A stretch of 11,145 nucleotides of DNA from an uncultured Chlorobiaceae bacterium. Its GTDB lineage: Bacteria; Bacteroidota; Chlorobiia; Chlorobiales; Chlorobiaceae. A program made the translations under genes and the position numbers. The stretch lies in contig CAIQSY010000237.1 of assembly GCA_903874585.1 (NCBI GenBank), forward strand, positions 1 to 11,145, in the 5' to 3' direction. The notes below the pieces were generated by a model, which was given only the letters and a program-made list of their open reading frames with translations, ran no database searches and had not been told where the DNA came from. Shown here piece by piece: positions 4,435 to 11,145 of this stretch. Every line of letters starts with the position of its first letter. Positions within the stretch are counted from its first letter, which is position 1.

Positions 4435-5475
4435 TTAATGAATAAACATGGCATCACCATAGGCTAAAAACTGGTAATCCTCTTTCAGCGCAATTTTATA
4501 AGCCTCCATAAGGAGACGGTGTTCAGCAAAGGCACTTACGGCCATCAGTAATGTGGTTTCTGGCTGCTGGAAATTGGTTACAAGCCCATCAACGACCTTG
4601 AACTGATAAGGTGGATAAATAAACTTGTCAGTCCAGCCTCTGCCGAATTTGATTTTGCCATCTACCGTAGCGTTTGCTTCCAGCGCACGGAGTGTTGTGG
4701 TACCAACGGCAATAACTCTGCCAGTTTTATTAATCTTGGTGTCGTTGACCTCCATTGCGGTTTGGTAGGGAATATTAAAATATTCCGAATCCATTTTATG
4801 CTTTGAAACATCTTCAACCTCAATGGCATTGAAAGAACTTAAACTTGGATGCAGTGTAATTGGTAAAATTTTGACACCAATTTTCTGGATTTTCTGCAGC
4901 AACGGCATGGTAAAATGCAAGCCTGCCATTGGCGCTACTACCGCCCCAATTTCACTTGCATAGGCTGTTTGATAGTGCTCTTTATCCGAGTCGCGCGAGG
5001 GACGAGTAAAGTAAGGAGGAAGCGGTATTTTACCAATACGTTCAACCAGGCTGAAAACATCAATATCGGGGTTGAGAAAACGGATGGTGCGTCCGCGTGA
5101 CGTGGTATTATCGACCACTTCAGCGACAACATCTTCATCAAAATAAATTTTATTACCAACTCTCACTTTGCGTGCAGGATCAACAAGCACATCCCATAAG
5201 CCAGCCTCTTTGTTGAGCACACGGAGAAGAAAAACCTCAATTTTAGCATCGGTTTTCTCTTTTTGGCCAAAAATTTTTGCAGGAAATACTCGGCTGTTGT
5301 TAAGAACAAGCAGATCACCCTTTTTAAAGTAAGAGCTGATATCTTCAAATATTTTATGTTCGATATCTTTTTTTCGCCGATTCAGCACAATCATTTTGCA
5401 CTTATCTCGTGGCGAAGTAGGCTCATCGGCTATTTTGGTTTTTGGAAGGGTGTATCTGAAATTTGAAAGGCGCAT
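4435..5475 (-). CDS. queA: S-adenosylmethionine:tRNA ribosyltransferase-isomerase QueA
   Basis: QueA transfers the ribosyl part of S-adenosylmethionine to preQ1 in tRNA, making epoxyqueuosine at wobble position 34. The 346-residue protein (E. coli 356) shows the expected features: N-terminal MRLSNFRYTLPKTKIADEP, GDLLVLNNSRVFPAKIFG, KIPLPPYFTRPS, the highly conserved APMAGLHFT, GTTTLRALE, FIYPPYQFKVVDGLVTNFQQPETTLLMAVSAF, and the terminal YGDAMFI. The frame is open to a TTG at 5511, but QueA proteins begin at this MRLxxF Met, so the ATG at 5475 is used. It starts 58 bp after a bidirectional hairpin and is followed by ispD. No preQ1 riboswitch or Shine-Dalgarno sequence is evident in the short upstream region. 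Confidence 0.95.
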   Translation of the reverse strand: MRLSNFRYTLPKTKIADEPTSPRDKCKMIVLNRRKKDIEHKIFEDISSYFKKGDLLVLNNSRVFPAKIFGQKEKTDAKIEVFLLRVLNKEAGLWDVLVDPARKVRVGNKIYFDEDVVAEVVDNTTSRGRTIRFLNPDIDVFSLVERIGKIPLPPYFTRPSRDSDKEHYQTAYASEIGAVVAPMAGLHFTMPLLQKIQKIGVKILPITLHPSLSSFNAIEVEDVSKHKMDSEYFNIPYQTAMEVNDTKINKTGRVIAVGTTTLRALEANATVDGKIKFGRGWTDKFIYPPYQFKVVDGLVTNFQQPETTLLMAVSAFAEHRLLMEAYKIALKEDYQFLAYGDAMFIH

Positions 5476-5533
5476 AGTATCATCAAATAGGTCAACAAAA
5501 AAACATCGCAACAGTTATAAATCAAAGGTATAT

Positions 5534-5571
5534 AAAAGGGGAGTGAATGTTGTTTTCACTCCCCTTTTTTT
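5534..5571. terminator. strong intrinsic terminator, usable in both directions
   Basis: A perfect 14-bp stem, AAAAGGGGAGTGAA (5534-5547) with TTCACTCCCCTTTT (5555-5568), surrounds a 7-nt loop. Runs of T follow on the plus strand and TTTTATAT on the minus strand. It lies about 10 bp after the stop codon of the GH65 fusion gene and separates it from queA. Confidence 0.85.
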
Positions 5572-5580
5572 AATTATGGG

Positions 5581-8500
5581 TCAAATTGCAGTGGGATAAG
5601 GTACGCCTTTGGTCAGCGTCATATGGCGCCCTGCAATGCAGACCGGAGCTTCCATTTCTGGCGATTCCACAAGAGTAACAATAATATCACCTCTTTCAAT
5701 GGTTACCTCGTAGCGATTTTTTCTGAAACAGACGCCAAGCGAGAGTTTTTTCCACTGTTTTGGTAGATTCGGGTGTACGTTGAGTTTTTCATTATAGAAT
5801 GAAATACCAGCAAAATAACGGGTTACCGTATCAAGCGTACCAGCCATGACGCCGCAATGGATACCCTCTTGAGTGGTTCCTCCCTGCGTATCTTTAATGT
5901 CGCTTTTCAGCGCTTCGGAGAACCACTTCCACGCCATGTCGTGCCCATCGTGCAGATAGCTGGAGATGATACTGTGCACAACTTTGCTGAGTGTTGAACC
6001 GTGGCTTGTGCGTGGTTCATAATAAGCATAGTTGTTTCGGACAAGCGTCATATCGTCAGGTACATTATAGCCGACTCTGTTGAGCAGTTCAGCAACTTCA
6101 CCTGGCGAGAGCGTGTAGAAGGTCATCAGCACGTCTGGCTGCTTGGCAACTTTATACTTATCGGGTGAATCACCCTCAGCTTTCAGGATTCTATCCATAC
6201 GGTGAATGTTGCCATACAACGAATGGTAGTGCTGCCAGTCGAGTTCGTTCAGGCTCATATAGCCATCGAACTGCTCCAGAATACCGTTCTCATCAATAAG
6301 AATATTGAGCTTGCCGCTGATATCACGCCATTGATTCAGCTCCTCAAGATCGAGGTTGATTTTTTCGGCAATGCGTTTCAGCGATGCAGCATCCATGTTT
6401 TCACCAAGAGCAGAGGCTTTGTCAAAAAGCCACACTGCCATGATATTGGTGTATGAGTTATCTTTCAATCCCTCTTTACCGCTGCCGGGCAGTGACTCGT
6501 GGAACTCATCCGGTCCCATAACACCTTCGATGTGGTATTTTCCCGTTGTTGTGGAGTAGTTCGCAATTGATGCCCAGAAGCGTGCAATTTCAAACATCAG
6601 CTCTGCACCGTACTCATTAAGGAACTGTGTATCATCTGTATCGTAAATGTAACGCCATGTGTTATAGAACACTGCAATGGATACGTGGCGCTGCAAGCTG
6701 CTCAGGTCGGGTCCCCATGAGCCACTTGTTGGATTGAAGTGGACGATCTGCGTGTCTTCCATACCATCATCTGCCGTCTGCCACGGGTACATGGCACCTT
6801 TATAGCCATGCTCGCTTGCATAGGATCTTGCTGCGTCAAGCCTGTTATAGCGGTACATCAGCAGTGCTTTTGCAATATCGGGGAAGTGGCGATTAAAGAA
6901 TGGCAGAATAAAAATTTCGTCCCAGAAAATATGCCCACGATACGCCTCTCCATTCAAGCCACGTGCTGGCATACCAGCATCAATTGATGGGTTGTGTGGT
7001 GATGCGGTGCACATCATGTGATAGGTGTGGAAGCGGAGCAGCTTCTGGCTGACGCGATCACCTTCAATGAGCATATCGGCTCTCTTCCAGATTTTTTCCC
7101 AAGCTTCAGCATTTGCCTGAAACAGTGAATCAAAAGAATCTTCACTCTTCAAGGAGAGCTGTGCGGCTTTTACTGGATTGCTGACATTAGCATCAAGCGA
7201 GGTGTAAATTGAGGCAAGTTTTTCAATGGTAACGCCTTTGCTTGGATTCAGATTCTGTTTAAAGGTTTCGCTGATGAATCGCGTATCCTTTACGATTGAG
7301 CGTTCAATATCGGCAGCTTTACCGTGCGAGATAATTCTGGTTTTTATGCCGGTGACAATCTCATATTTCGAAACATTGGTGCAGACATGCAGCAACAGGA
7401 GATCATTGTCGCTGATGCTGTCGATATGCTCCAGATGGTCGCTTGCGAGTTCGCTGTATCGGGCGACGTTTTTGTTTTCAACTCGTCCATCAATACTACA
7501 ACGGAACTCAACTGTTGCGGTGTAGTTGACTGGTTTCAACGTGAATTTGATAGCGCAGCGATGTGGGTCATCCATGCTCGCAAAGCGGCTGGTGTTGATG
7601 CTGGTAATTCTGCCAAGATTATCTTGAACAACCATGTCGCGCTCCATCAATCCGTAACGGAAATTCAGGTTCTGGCGATAGCTGAGTATTTTGTGTTTGA
7701 GTGGACTGATAAACTCTCCACCACCAATTCTGAACTCAATGGGCAGCCAGTTTGGTGTATTGACGAAATCATTATTGTACACCGTCTGACCATGTACCTG
7801 AGAGGGTACTCGGTTAAATATGCCAGCAATGTAGGTGCCGGGATAGTGATGCGAAGAACAGGGTGAGCCTTCAAAGGCACCTCTGACACCGAGATAGCCA
7901 TTGCCAACGGAGGTCAATGTTTCACGAAGTCTCTCCTCTTTGCCGCGATAATCGTTATACGTCTGGTTCCAGCCCTCAAATTCAAGCCCACTTTTAAACC
8001 ATTCACGAATATCATCCACCGTAACTTCACCGAGGTCACTGACAACAATATCAGCGCCATGTTCGCGGAGTTTTGCCCCTTCAATATCGCGTGCAATGCC
8101 GAGCACCATGCCAAAATTGCCTCGCGAACCCGCCTCAACACCAGAAATTGCATCTTCAACCACCACACATTCGTGTGGCTCAAGACCAAGGTTTTTAGCA
8201 GCAACAACAAAAATATCAGGATTTGGTTTTCCTTTTAAACCAAGTTGAATGGAGACTTCACCATCAACGCGCGTTTCAAAAAGATGCTCCAATTTGGCAA
8301 GTTGCAAAATAAGCTGACAATTGCGGCTTGATGATGCAATGCCAATTTTGATACCCTGTTTGATCAACTCATGAATAAGATCGACCGTTGTGGTATATAC
8401 TTCAGGTCCTTCTTTAATCAGAATATCAGTAAAGAGGCTGTTTTTACGGTTGCCTAATCCGCAAATAGTCTCTTCTTCAGGATCGTCCTCCAAATCTCCA

Positions 8501-8742
8501 AAGGGCAGATCAATATCACGCGATGCCAGAAAGCTTTTTACACCCTCCATGCGTGGTTTGCCGTCCACATATTTGTGATAATCATGTGCAGGATCAAAGG
8601 GGATATAGGTCTCCTTATTTATCTGCGCATACTTTTTCAGGAAATAGTTGAACATCGATTCCCACGCAAGGCTGTGTACCTTTGCCGTGCCAGTGATGAC
8701 TCCGTCGAGATCGAAAATTGCGCCTTTGAAAGTATTACTCAT
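5581..8742 (-). CDS. beta-phosphoglucomutase / GH65 disaccharide phosphorylase fusion
   Basis: This 1053-residue protein joins two enzymes. Residues 1 to about 250 are a HAD domain of the beta-phosphoglucomutase type: FDLDGVIT at 10-17 with Asp11 and Asp13, the cap signature YVDGKPRMEGVKSFLASR at 58-75, IASSS at 135-139, GKPNPD at 171-176, and VVVEDAISGVEAG at 193-205. Residues about 255-1053 are a glycoside hydrolase family 65 phosphorylase: GNGYLGVRG, FWDEIFILPFF at 606-616, GPDEFH at 743-748 with the presumed catalytic acid Glu746, KQPD at 867-870, the phosphate-binding RTSHGSTLS at 911-919, and GGTTQEGIH at 954-962. GH65 phosphorylases split trehalose, maltose, kojibiose or related sugars into beta-glucose 1-phosphate and glucose, and beta-PGM turns the former into glucose 6-phosphate, so the fusion would carry both steps. 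The true disaccharide is not evident. A HAD phosphatase gene ends 47 bp upstream, probably in the same operon. Confidence 0.92.
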   Translation of the reverse strand: MSNTFKGAIFDLDGVITGTAKVHSLAWESMFNYFLKKYAQINKETYIPFDPAHDYHKYVDGKPRMEGVKSFLASRDIDLPFGDLEDDPEEETICGLGNRKNSLFTDILIKEGPEVYTTTVDLIHELIKQGIKIGIASSSRNCQLILQLAKLEHLFETRVDGEVSIQLGLKGKPNPDIFVVAAKNLGLEPHECVVVEDAISGVEAGSRGNFGMVLGIARDIEGAKLREHGADIVVSDLGEVTVDDIREWFKSGLEFEGWNQTYNDYRGKEERLRETLTSVGNGYLGVRGAFEGSPCSSHHYPGTYIAGIFNRVPSQVHGQTVYNNDFVNTPNWLPIEFRIGGGEFISPLKHKILSYRQNLNFRYGLMERDMVVQDNLGRITSINTSRFASMDDPHRCAIKFTLKPVNYTATVEFRCSIDGRVENKNVARYSELASDHLEHIDSISDNDLLLLHVCTNVSKYEIVTGIKTRIISHGKAADIERSIVKDTRFISETFKQNLNPSKGVTIEKLASIYTSLDANVSNPVKAAQLSLKSEDSFDSLFQANAEAWEKIWKRADMLIEGDRVSQKLLRFHTYHMMCTASPHNPSIDAGMPARGLNGEAYRGHIFWDEIFILPFFNRHFPDIAKALLMYRYNRLDAARSYASEHGYKGAMYPWQTADDGMEDTQIVHFNPTSGSWGPDLSSLQRHVSIAVFYNTWRYIYDTDDTQFLNEYGAELMFEIARFWASIANYSTTTGKYHIEGVMGPDEFHESLPGSGKEGLKDNSYTNIMAVWLFDKASALGENMDAASLKRIAEKINLDLEELNQWRDISGKLNILIDENGILEQFDGYMSLNELDWQHYHSLYGNIHRMDRILKAEGDSPDKYKVAKQPDVLMTFYTLSPGEVAELLNRVGYNVPDDMTLVRNNYAYYEPRTSHGSTLSKVVHSIISSYLHDGHDMAWKWFSEALKSDIKDTQGGTTQEGIHCGVMAGTLDTVTRYFAGISFYNEKLNVHPNLPKQWKKLSLGVCFRKNRYEVTIERGDIIVTLVESPEMEAPVCIAGRHMTLTKGVPYPTAI

Positions 8743-8789
8743 GCCAGTAGTTAAATGGTTATCGTTCGTTTATGCTACCTTATTGTTAA

Positions 8790-10052
8790 TTACAGCGAAA
8801 GAAGACCAAGAATGGTCAAAAGCACGTCAGGATAAGGCACTGTAAAGCTATTTGGGCAAATCTCTTCAACCTGCTTTTTCAGCGCTTCATCTCTTGTTAC
8901 AAACACTGCCCAGACGTCATCAAACATCTCCATGGCAGTTTTAAGCATTGGAATATCCGATGAGGTGTCGCCGCAGACGAGTGTCGGTTTTTTTGATCCG
9001 GGCATATCGAGTCTATCGGCTATAAAAGCGAGTCCGTCGCCCTTATCAAAGTCTTTGATCGGGCATTCATCACACTCAACATCAATCGTTAAAATAATTT
9101 CAATATCAAGACCAGTATCCTCAATGCGGAGATTTTTGCCGGTTGGATCAATCTCTTCGACAACGCTCTTTACTTTCTGGAGAAATGCTGAGGACTCATC
9201 GTCTCTGATTGAGCGGGTAATATCCTGACGTGCAACAGTGGTTTGACCAAATTTTATCTGTAGCGCCGAGCCGATAAAGTTAAATTTTTCAAAATCCTGC
9301 TCTTGAAGCAGTTCAAGTATTTTTTCATTTAACTGGTGAATAATATCCTGCTTCTTTTTCGGGATAGGGAAGCTATGGAACTCTTCATGCATGTCGATAA
9401 ATTCGCGCCCTTTTGAGCCTGCGTAGATAAAGGTGTTGCTGGGATTAATGGAGACGTTCAGGATTCCAAAATCTTTGAGAGGTGCGGAGGTGATGATAAT
9501 TGGATAATCGCAGCAATGCTTGGCAAAGCGGGTAAGAAAAACAGAGTTGTAAATTGGTTGAACTGATGAGCGGTATCGTCCGCAATAGTTGTTGGTTGTT
9601 CCGTCACGATCAGTAATAAAGGCATGAAAATGTTTGCCCTTCAATTTTTCCAGACCTTCGTTGATGTATGTCCGAAAATCGGGAATGAACTTGGCGAGAT
9701 ACTCAATAAATTTATCCTCTCCATGCTCCAGATAGTATATATCCTTCTGCAGTTCACGAATTTCGTAGGTGAGATCAACCTCGATCTGTTTTTTTCCATC
9801 GAGACGCAATAATCGTTGACCGGTGTCGTCGTCAATGTAAATGGTTTCGAGGGAGTAGAGTGCATTTTTGAGCGATTCAACACACGCCTGCCCGACAACT
9901 CTCTGCTTGATAATATTCTTGACAACTGGCAGTCGTAATTCGCGAGTTTCAGCTTTAAGCTGGTACAACTCTTTAAGTGTACGAATATCCTGCAACGTTA
10001 TTAACGTATTGGATGTACTTAGTTTACGCTCTTTAAGAATGCTCTCGTGCAT
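8790..10052 (-). CDS. HAD-superfamily phosphatase with N-terminal extension (trehalose-6-phosphate phosphatase-like)
   Basis: The product has 420 residues. Residues 1 to about 140 are predicted helical and charged, with no domain I recognise. From about 141 a HAD phosphatase begins: motif I DRDGT at 148-152 (Asp148 nucleophile, Asp150), motif II IITSAP at 186-191, Lys337 in FDKGDGLAFI as motif III, and motif IV CGDTSSDIPML at 360-370. A large insert between motifs II and III is the C2-type cap position seen in sucrose- and trehalose-phosphate phosphatases. It contains the cysteines CDEC at 327-330. With a GH65 phosphorylase/beta-PGM fusion directly downstream, trehalose 6-phosphate or another sugar phosphate is a reasonable substrate guess, but not proven. 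The ATG at 10052 has no Shine-Dalgarno sequence; later Met codons would remove the N-terminal region. Confidence 0.8.
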   Translation of the reverse strand: MHESILKERKLSTSNTLITLQDIRTLKELYQLKAETRELRLPVVKNIIKQRVVGQACVESLKNALYSLETIYIDDDTGQRLLRLDGKKQIEVDLTYEIRELQKDIYYLEHGEDKFIEYLAKFIPDFRTYINEGLEKLKGKHFHAFITDRDGTTNNYCGRYRSSVQPIYNSVFLTRFAKHCCDYPIIITSAPLKDFGILNVSINPSNTFIYAGSKGREFIDMHEEFHSFPIPKKKQDIIHQLNEKILELLQEQDFEKFNFIGSALQIKFGQTTVARQDITRSIRDDESSAFLQKVKSVVEEIDPTGKNLRIEDTGLDIEIILTIDVECDECPIKDFDKGDGLAFIADRLDMPGSKKPTLVCGDTSSDIPMLKTAMEMFDDVWAVFVTRDEALKKQVEEICPNSFTVPYPDVLLTILGLLSL

Positions 10053-10212
10053 GTGTTATGGGTAAGGGAGTGGGACGTTGTATTTTGAGTTCCGTAATCT
10101 AATGAAAATCTTTCAAAGATTGTTAGAAAAGTTTTGCAAAAAAGCAAAATATAAGATGAGGAAAGAGTAGTTTGAAAGCGTTTTTAATTTCAGCGCTTTT
10201 GGCTTGGACGCA
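10053..10212. other. 160-bp intergenic region between tmk and the HAD phosphatase gene
   Basis: No gene is visible. The region contains several small inverted repeats: AATCTTT-C-AAAGATT (10107-10121), TTTTGC-A6-GCAAAA (10132-10149), and AAAGCG/CGCTTT with a 13-nt loop (10175-10199). The last may act as a weak terminator for tmk. The promoter of the HAD/GH65 operon should be here, but I see no convincing -35/-10 pair. Confidence 0.5.
10175..10199 (-). terminator. possible weak terminator after tmk
   Basis: AAAGCG (10175-10180) and CGCTTT (10194-10199) form a 6-bp stem with a 13-nt loop, 14 bp beyond the tmk stop codon. No clear T-run follows on the minus strand, so termination is doubtful. 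An adjacent hairpin GCTTGG/CCAAGC (10202-10221) overlaps the tmk stop codon itself. Confidence 0.3.
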
Positions 10213-10851
10213 TCACCAAGCACCGCGTTCACTGAGCGATGTGCTGATGTGCTGGTGAATGGTCTCAACCGTTTCAAGCGCATTAAGAGTGATAAATCGG
10301 TCGGGATGTTGCTGGATAAGCGTGAGGTAGCCAGCATAAACTTTGCGATAAAAGTCAATGCCTGAGCGCTCCATTCTGTCAAGTTCATCGCCCTCAAAGT
10401 CGAGTGGGATGGAGGTTTTAGCAAATTTCCTTCGTAACGCATCTTCGGGTTGAATATCAAGGTAGAAGGTGATATCGGGTACTATACCGCAGGTGGAGAT
10501 GGCAATAATTGATTGGAGTAGCGCAAGATCAATTCCTCGTCCATAGCCCTGGTAGGCTGTTGTGGAATCAAAAAAACGGTCGAGAATAACTGTTTTTCCC
10601 GCCGCAAGGGCAGGGATGATAACCTCTTGCAGTAGCTCTGCGCGGCTTGCGGAGAAGAGCAGCAGCTCCCCGATTGGGCTGACGTTATGTGAGTTTTCGA
10701 GCAGAATCATGCGGATTTTTTCGGCGGTTACGGTTCCGCCCGGTTCACGGAGGGTGAGCACATCAATACCTTTGCTTGCCATAACGCTGACAAGCTTTGT
10801 TATCTGGGTTGATTTGCCTGCACCGTCGATTCCTTCAAACGTAATCAGCAT
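10213..10851 (-). CDS. tmk: thymidylate kinase
   Basis: Tmk phosphorylates dTMP to dTDP with ATP, an essential step of dTTP supply. The 212-residue protein has the family's normal length and motifs: P-loop GIDGAGKST at 7-15, REPGGT at 35-40 (dTMP binding), the signature DRFFDSTTAYQG at 91-102, LDIQPEDALRR at 131-141 leading into the lid, and DRMERSGIDFYRKVYAGY at about 158-175. The ATG at 10851 places the P-loop correctly. It has no Shine-Dalgarno sequence. The gene begins 20 bp after the SDR gene, suggesting a shared transcript. Confidence 0.96.
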   Translation of the reverse strand: MLITFEGIDGAGKSTQITKLVSVMASKGIDVLTLREPGGTVTAEKIRMILLENSHNVSPIGELLLFSASRAELLQEVIIPALAAGKTVILDRFFDSTTAYQGYGRGIDLALLQSIIAISTCGIVPDITFYLDIQPEDALRRKFAKTSIPLDFEGDELDRMERSGIDFYRKVYAGYLTLIQQHPDRFITLNALETVETIHQHISTSLSERGAW

Positions 10852-10871
10852 GGTTTCGATTTTACAATGGC

Positions 10872-11145
10872 TCAGTGTGGTTGCCCTGTTGGGCGAATCA
10901 GAATGTCGTTAACATCCACGTGAGGAGGCTGGCTGACAGCAAACATGACGGCACGTGCAATGTCGTCGGGGTACAGCTCTGGCGTAAAGGGTTTCTGGAG
11001 ATTCTCCCAAAACGGAGTATCGACAACACCGGGCTCAATTAATGTTACACGAATGCCGGTGCCAACCATTTCATTGCGGATGGCGTGCGCCATGCCAGTC
11101 ACTGCCCATTTTGTGGCAGAGTAGAGGTTCCTGATGGAGGTGATA
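10872..11145 (-). CDS. short-chain dehydrogenase/reductase, 3' part only (5' end outside window)
   Basis: The frame is open to the right edge of the window, so the start is missing. The visible 90 residues include the catalytic SDR motif YSATK followed by WAVTGMAHAIRNEM, the strand GIRVTLIEPGVVDTPF after the active site, and the C-terminal DVNDILIRPTGQ ending that is common in NADP-dependent YdfG-type oxidoreductases. The cofactor-binding TGxxxGIG region lies outside. A GTG within the frame at 11102 is an internal Val codon and not the start, because the catalytic Tyr and Lys lie upstream of it. Substrate unknown. tmk follows 20 bp downstream. Confidence 0.88.
   Translation of the reverse strand, partial: ITSIRNLYSATKWAVTGMAHAIRNEMVGTGIRVTLIEPGVVDTPFWENLQKPFTPELYPDDIARAVMFAVSQPPHVDVNDILIRPTGQPH

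Noticed and set aside
5476..5511. TTG start giving a 12-residue extension of QueA
   Set aside because: QueA proteins start at the MRLxxF methionine; the extension is phenylalanine-rich and not conserved in the family as I know it.
5476..5533. preQ1 riboswitch before queA
   Set aside because: The upstream region is only 58 bp, with no recognisable preQ1 aptamer hairpin and A-rich tail.
7324..7866. Plus-strand open frame of 180 codons opposite the GH65 gene
   Set aside because: It lies wholly antisense to the well supported GH65 region and shows no recognisable motif.
11100..11102. GTG as the start of a 76-residue SDR protein
   Set aside because: The in-frame codons upstream encode the catalytic YSATK motif, so this is an internal valine codon of a gene cut by the window edge.

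Overview
All genes that can be supported in this window lie on the minus strand, so transcription runs right to left. The gene content points to a green sulfur bacterium (Chlorobiaceae, mid-40s % GC by eye, perhaps close to Chlorobium chlorochromatii). The clues are a B12-binding radical SAM protein of the BchE/P-methylase type, non-mevalonate isoprenoid and menaquinone-type genes, a beta-PGM/GH65 fusion next to a HAD phosphatase, and a leucine-rich-repeat fragment whose N-terminal cap resembles Chlorobi Roco proteins. This assignment comes from recalled family knowledge, not from a search.

Right to left in transcription order. The 3' part of an SDR oxidoreductase enters at the right edge (10872-11145), followed after 20 bases by thymidylate kinase tmk (10213-10851). 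After a 160-bp gap rich in small inverted repeats come a HAD phosphatase with an extra N-terminal region (8790-10052) and a 1053-residue beta-phosphoglucomutase/GH65 phosphorylase fusion (5581-8742). These two are 47 bp apart and probably form one disaccharide-phosphate/phosphorolysis operon, ended by a strong hairpin at 5534-5568. Next is the queA-ispD pair (4435-5475, 3671-4414; 20 bp apart), covering tRNA queuosine synthesis and the MEP isoprenoid pathway.

A tRNA promoter at 3627-3655 drives tRNA-Met(CAT) and tRNA-Gly(CCC). The closely following gene is a MenI/YdiI-like hotdog thioesterase (2951-3403) that may share their transcript. A B12-dependent radical SAM protein (1429-2838) follows, then a nearly perfect long hairpin (1353-1407).

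The left 1.4 kb is accessory in character. A 369-bp non-coding stretch (1060-1428) contains a candidate promoter and a roughly 130-nt leader that ends in a terminator-like hairpin directly before a DUF6155-like gene (547-1059). After that comes a short LRR protein (134-520) that stops after three repeats, probably a truncated copy of a larger gene. At the left edge only the start codon of another gene is visible, with a consensus Shine-Dalgarno sequence and an inverted repeat over its putative -10 box.

The most interesting items are the possible attenuator before the DUF6155-like gene, the wobble-asymmetric hairpin after the radical SAM gene, the two-gene phosphatase/phosphorylase module (which looks like a split form of mycobacterial OtsB1), and the truncated Roco-like LRR.
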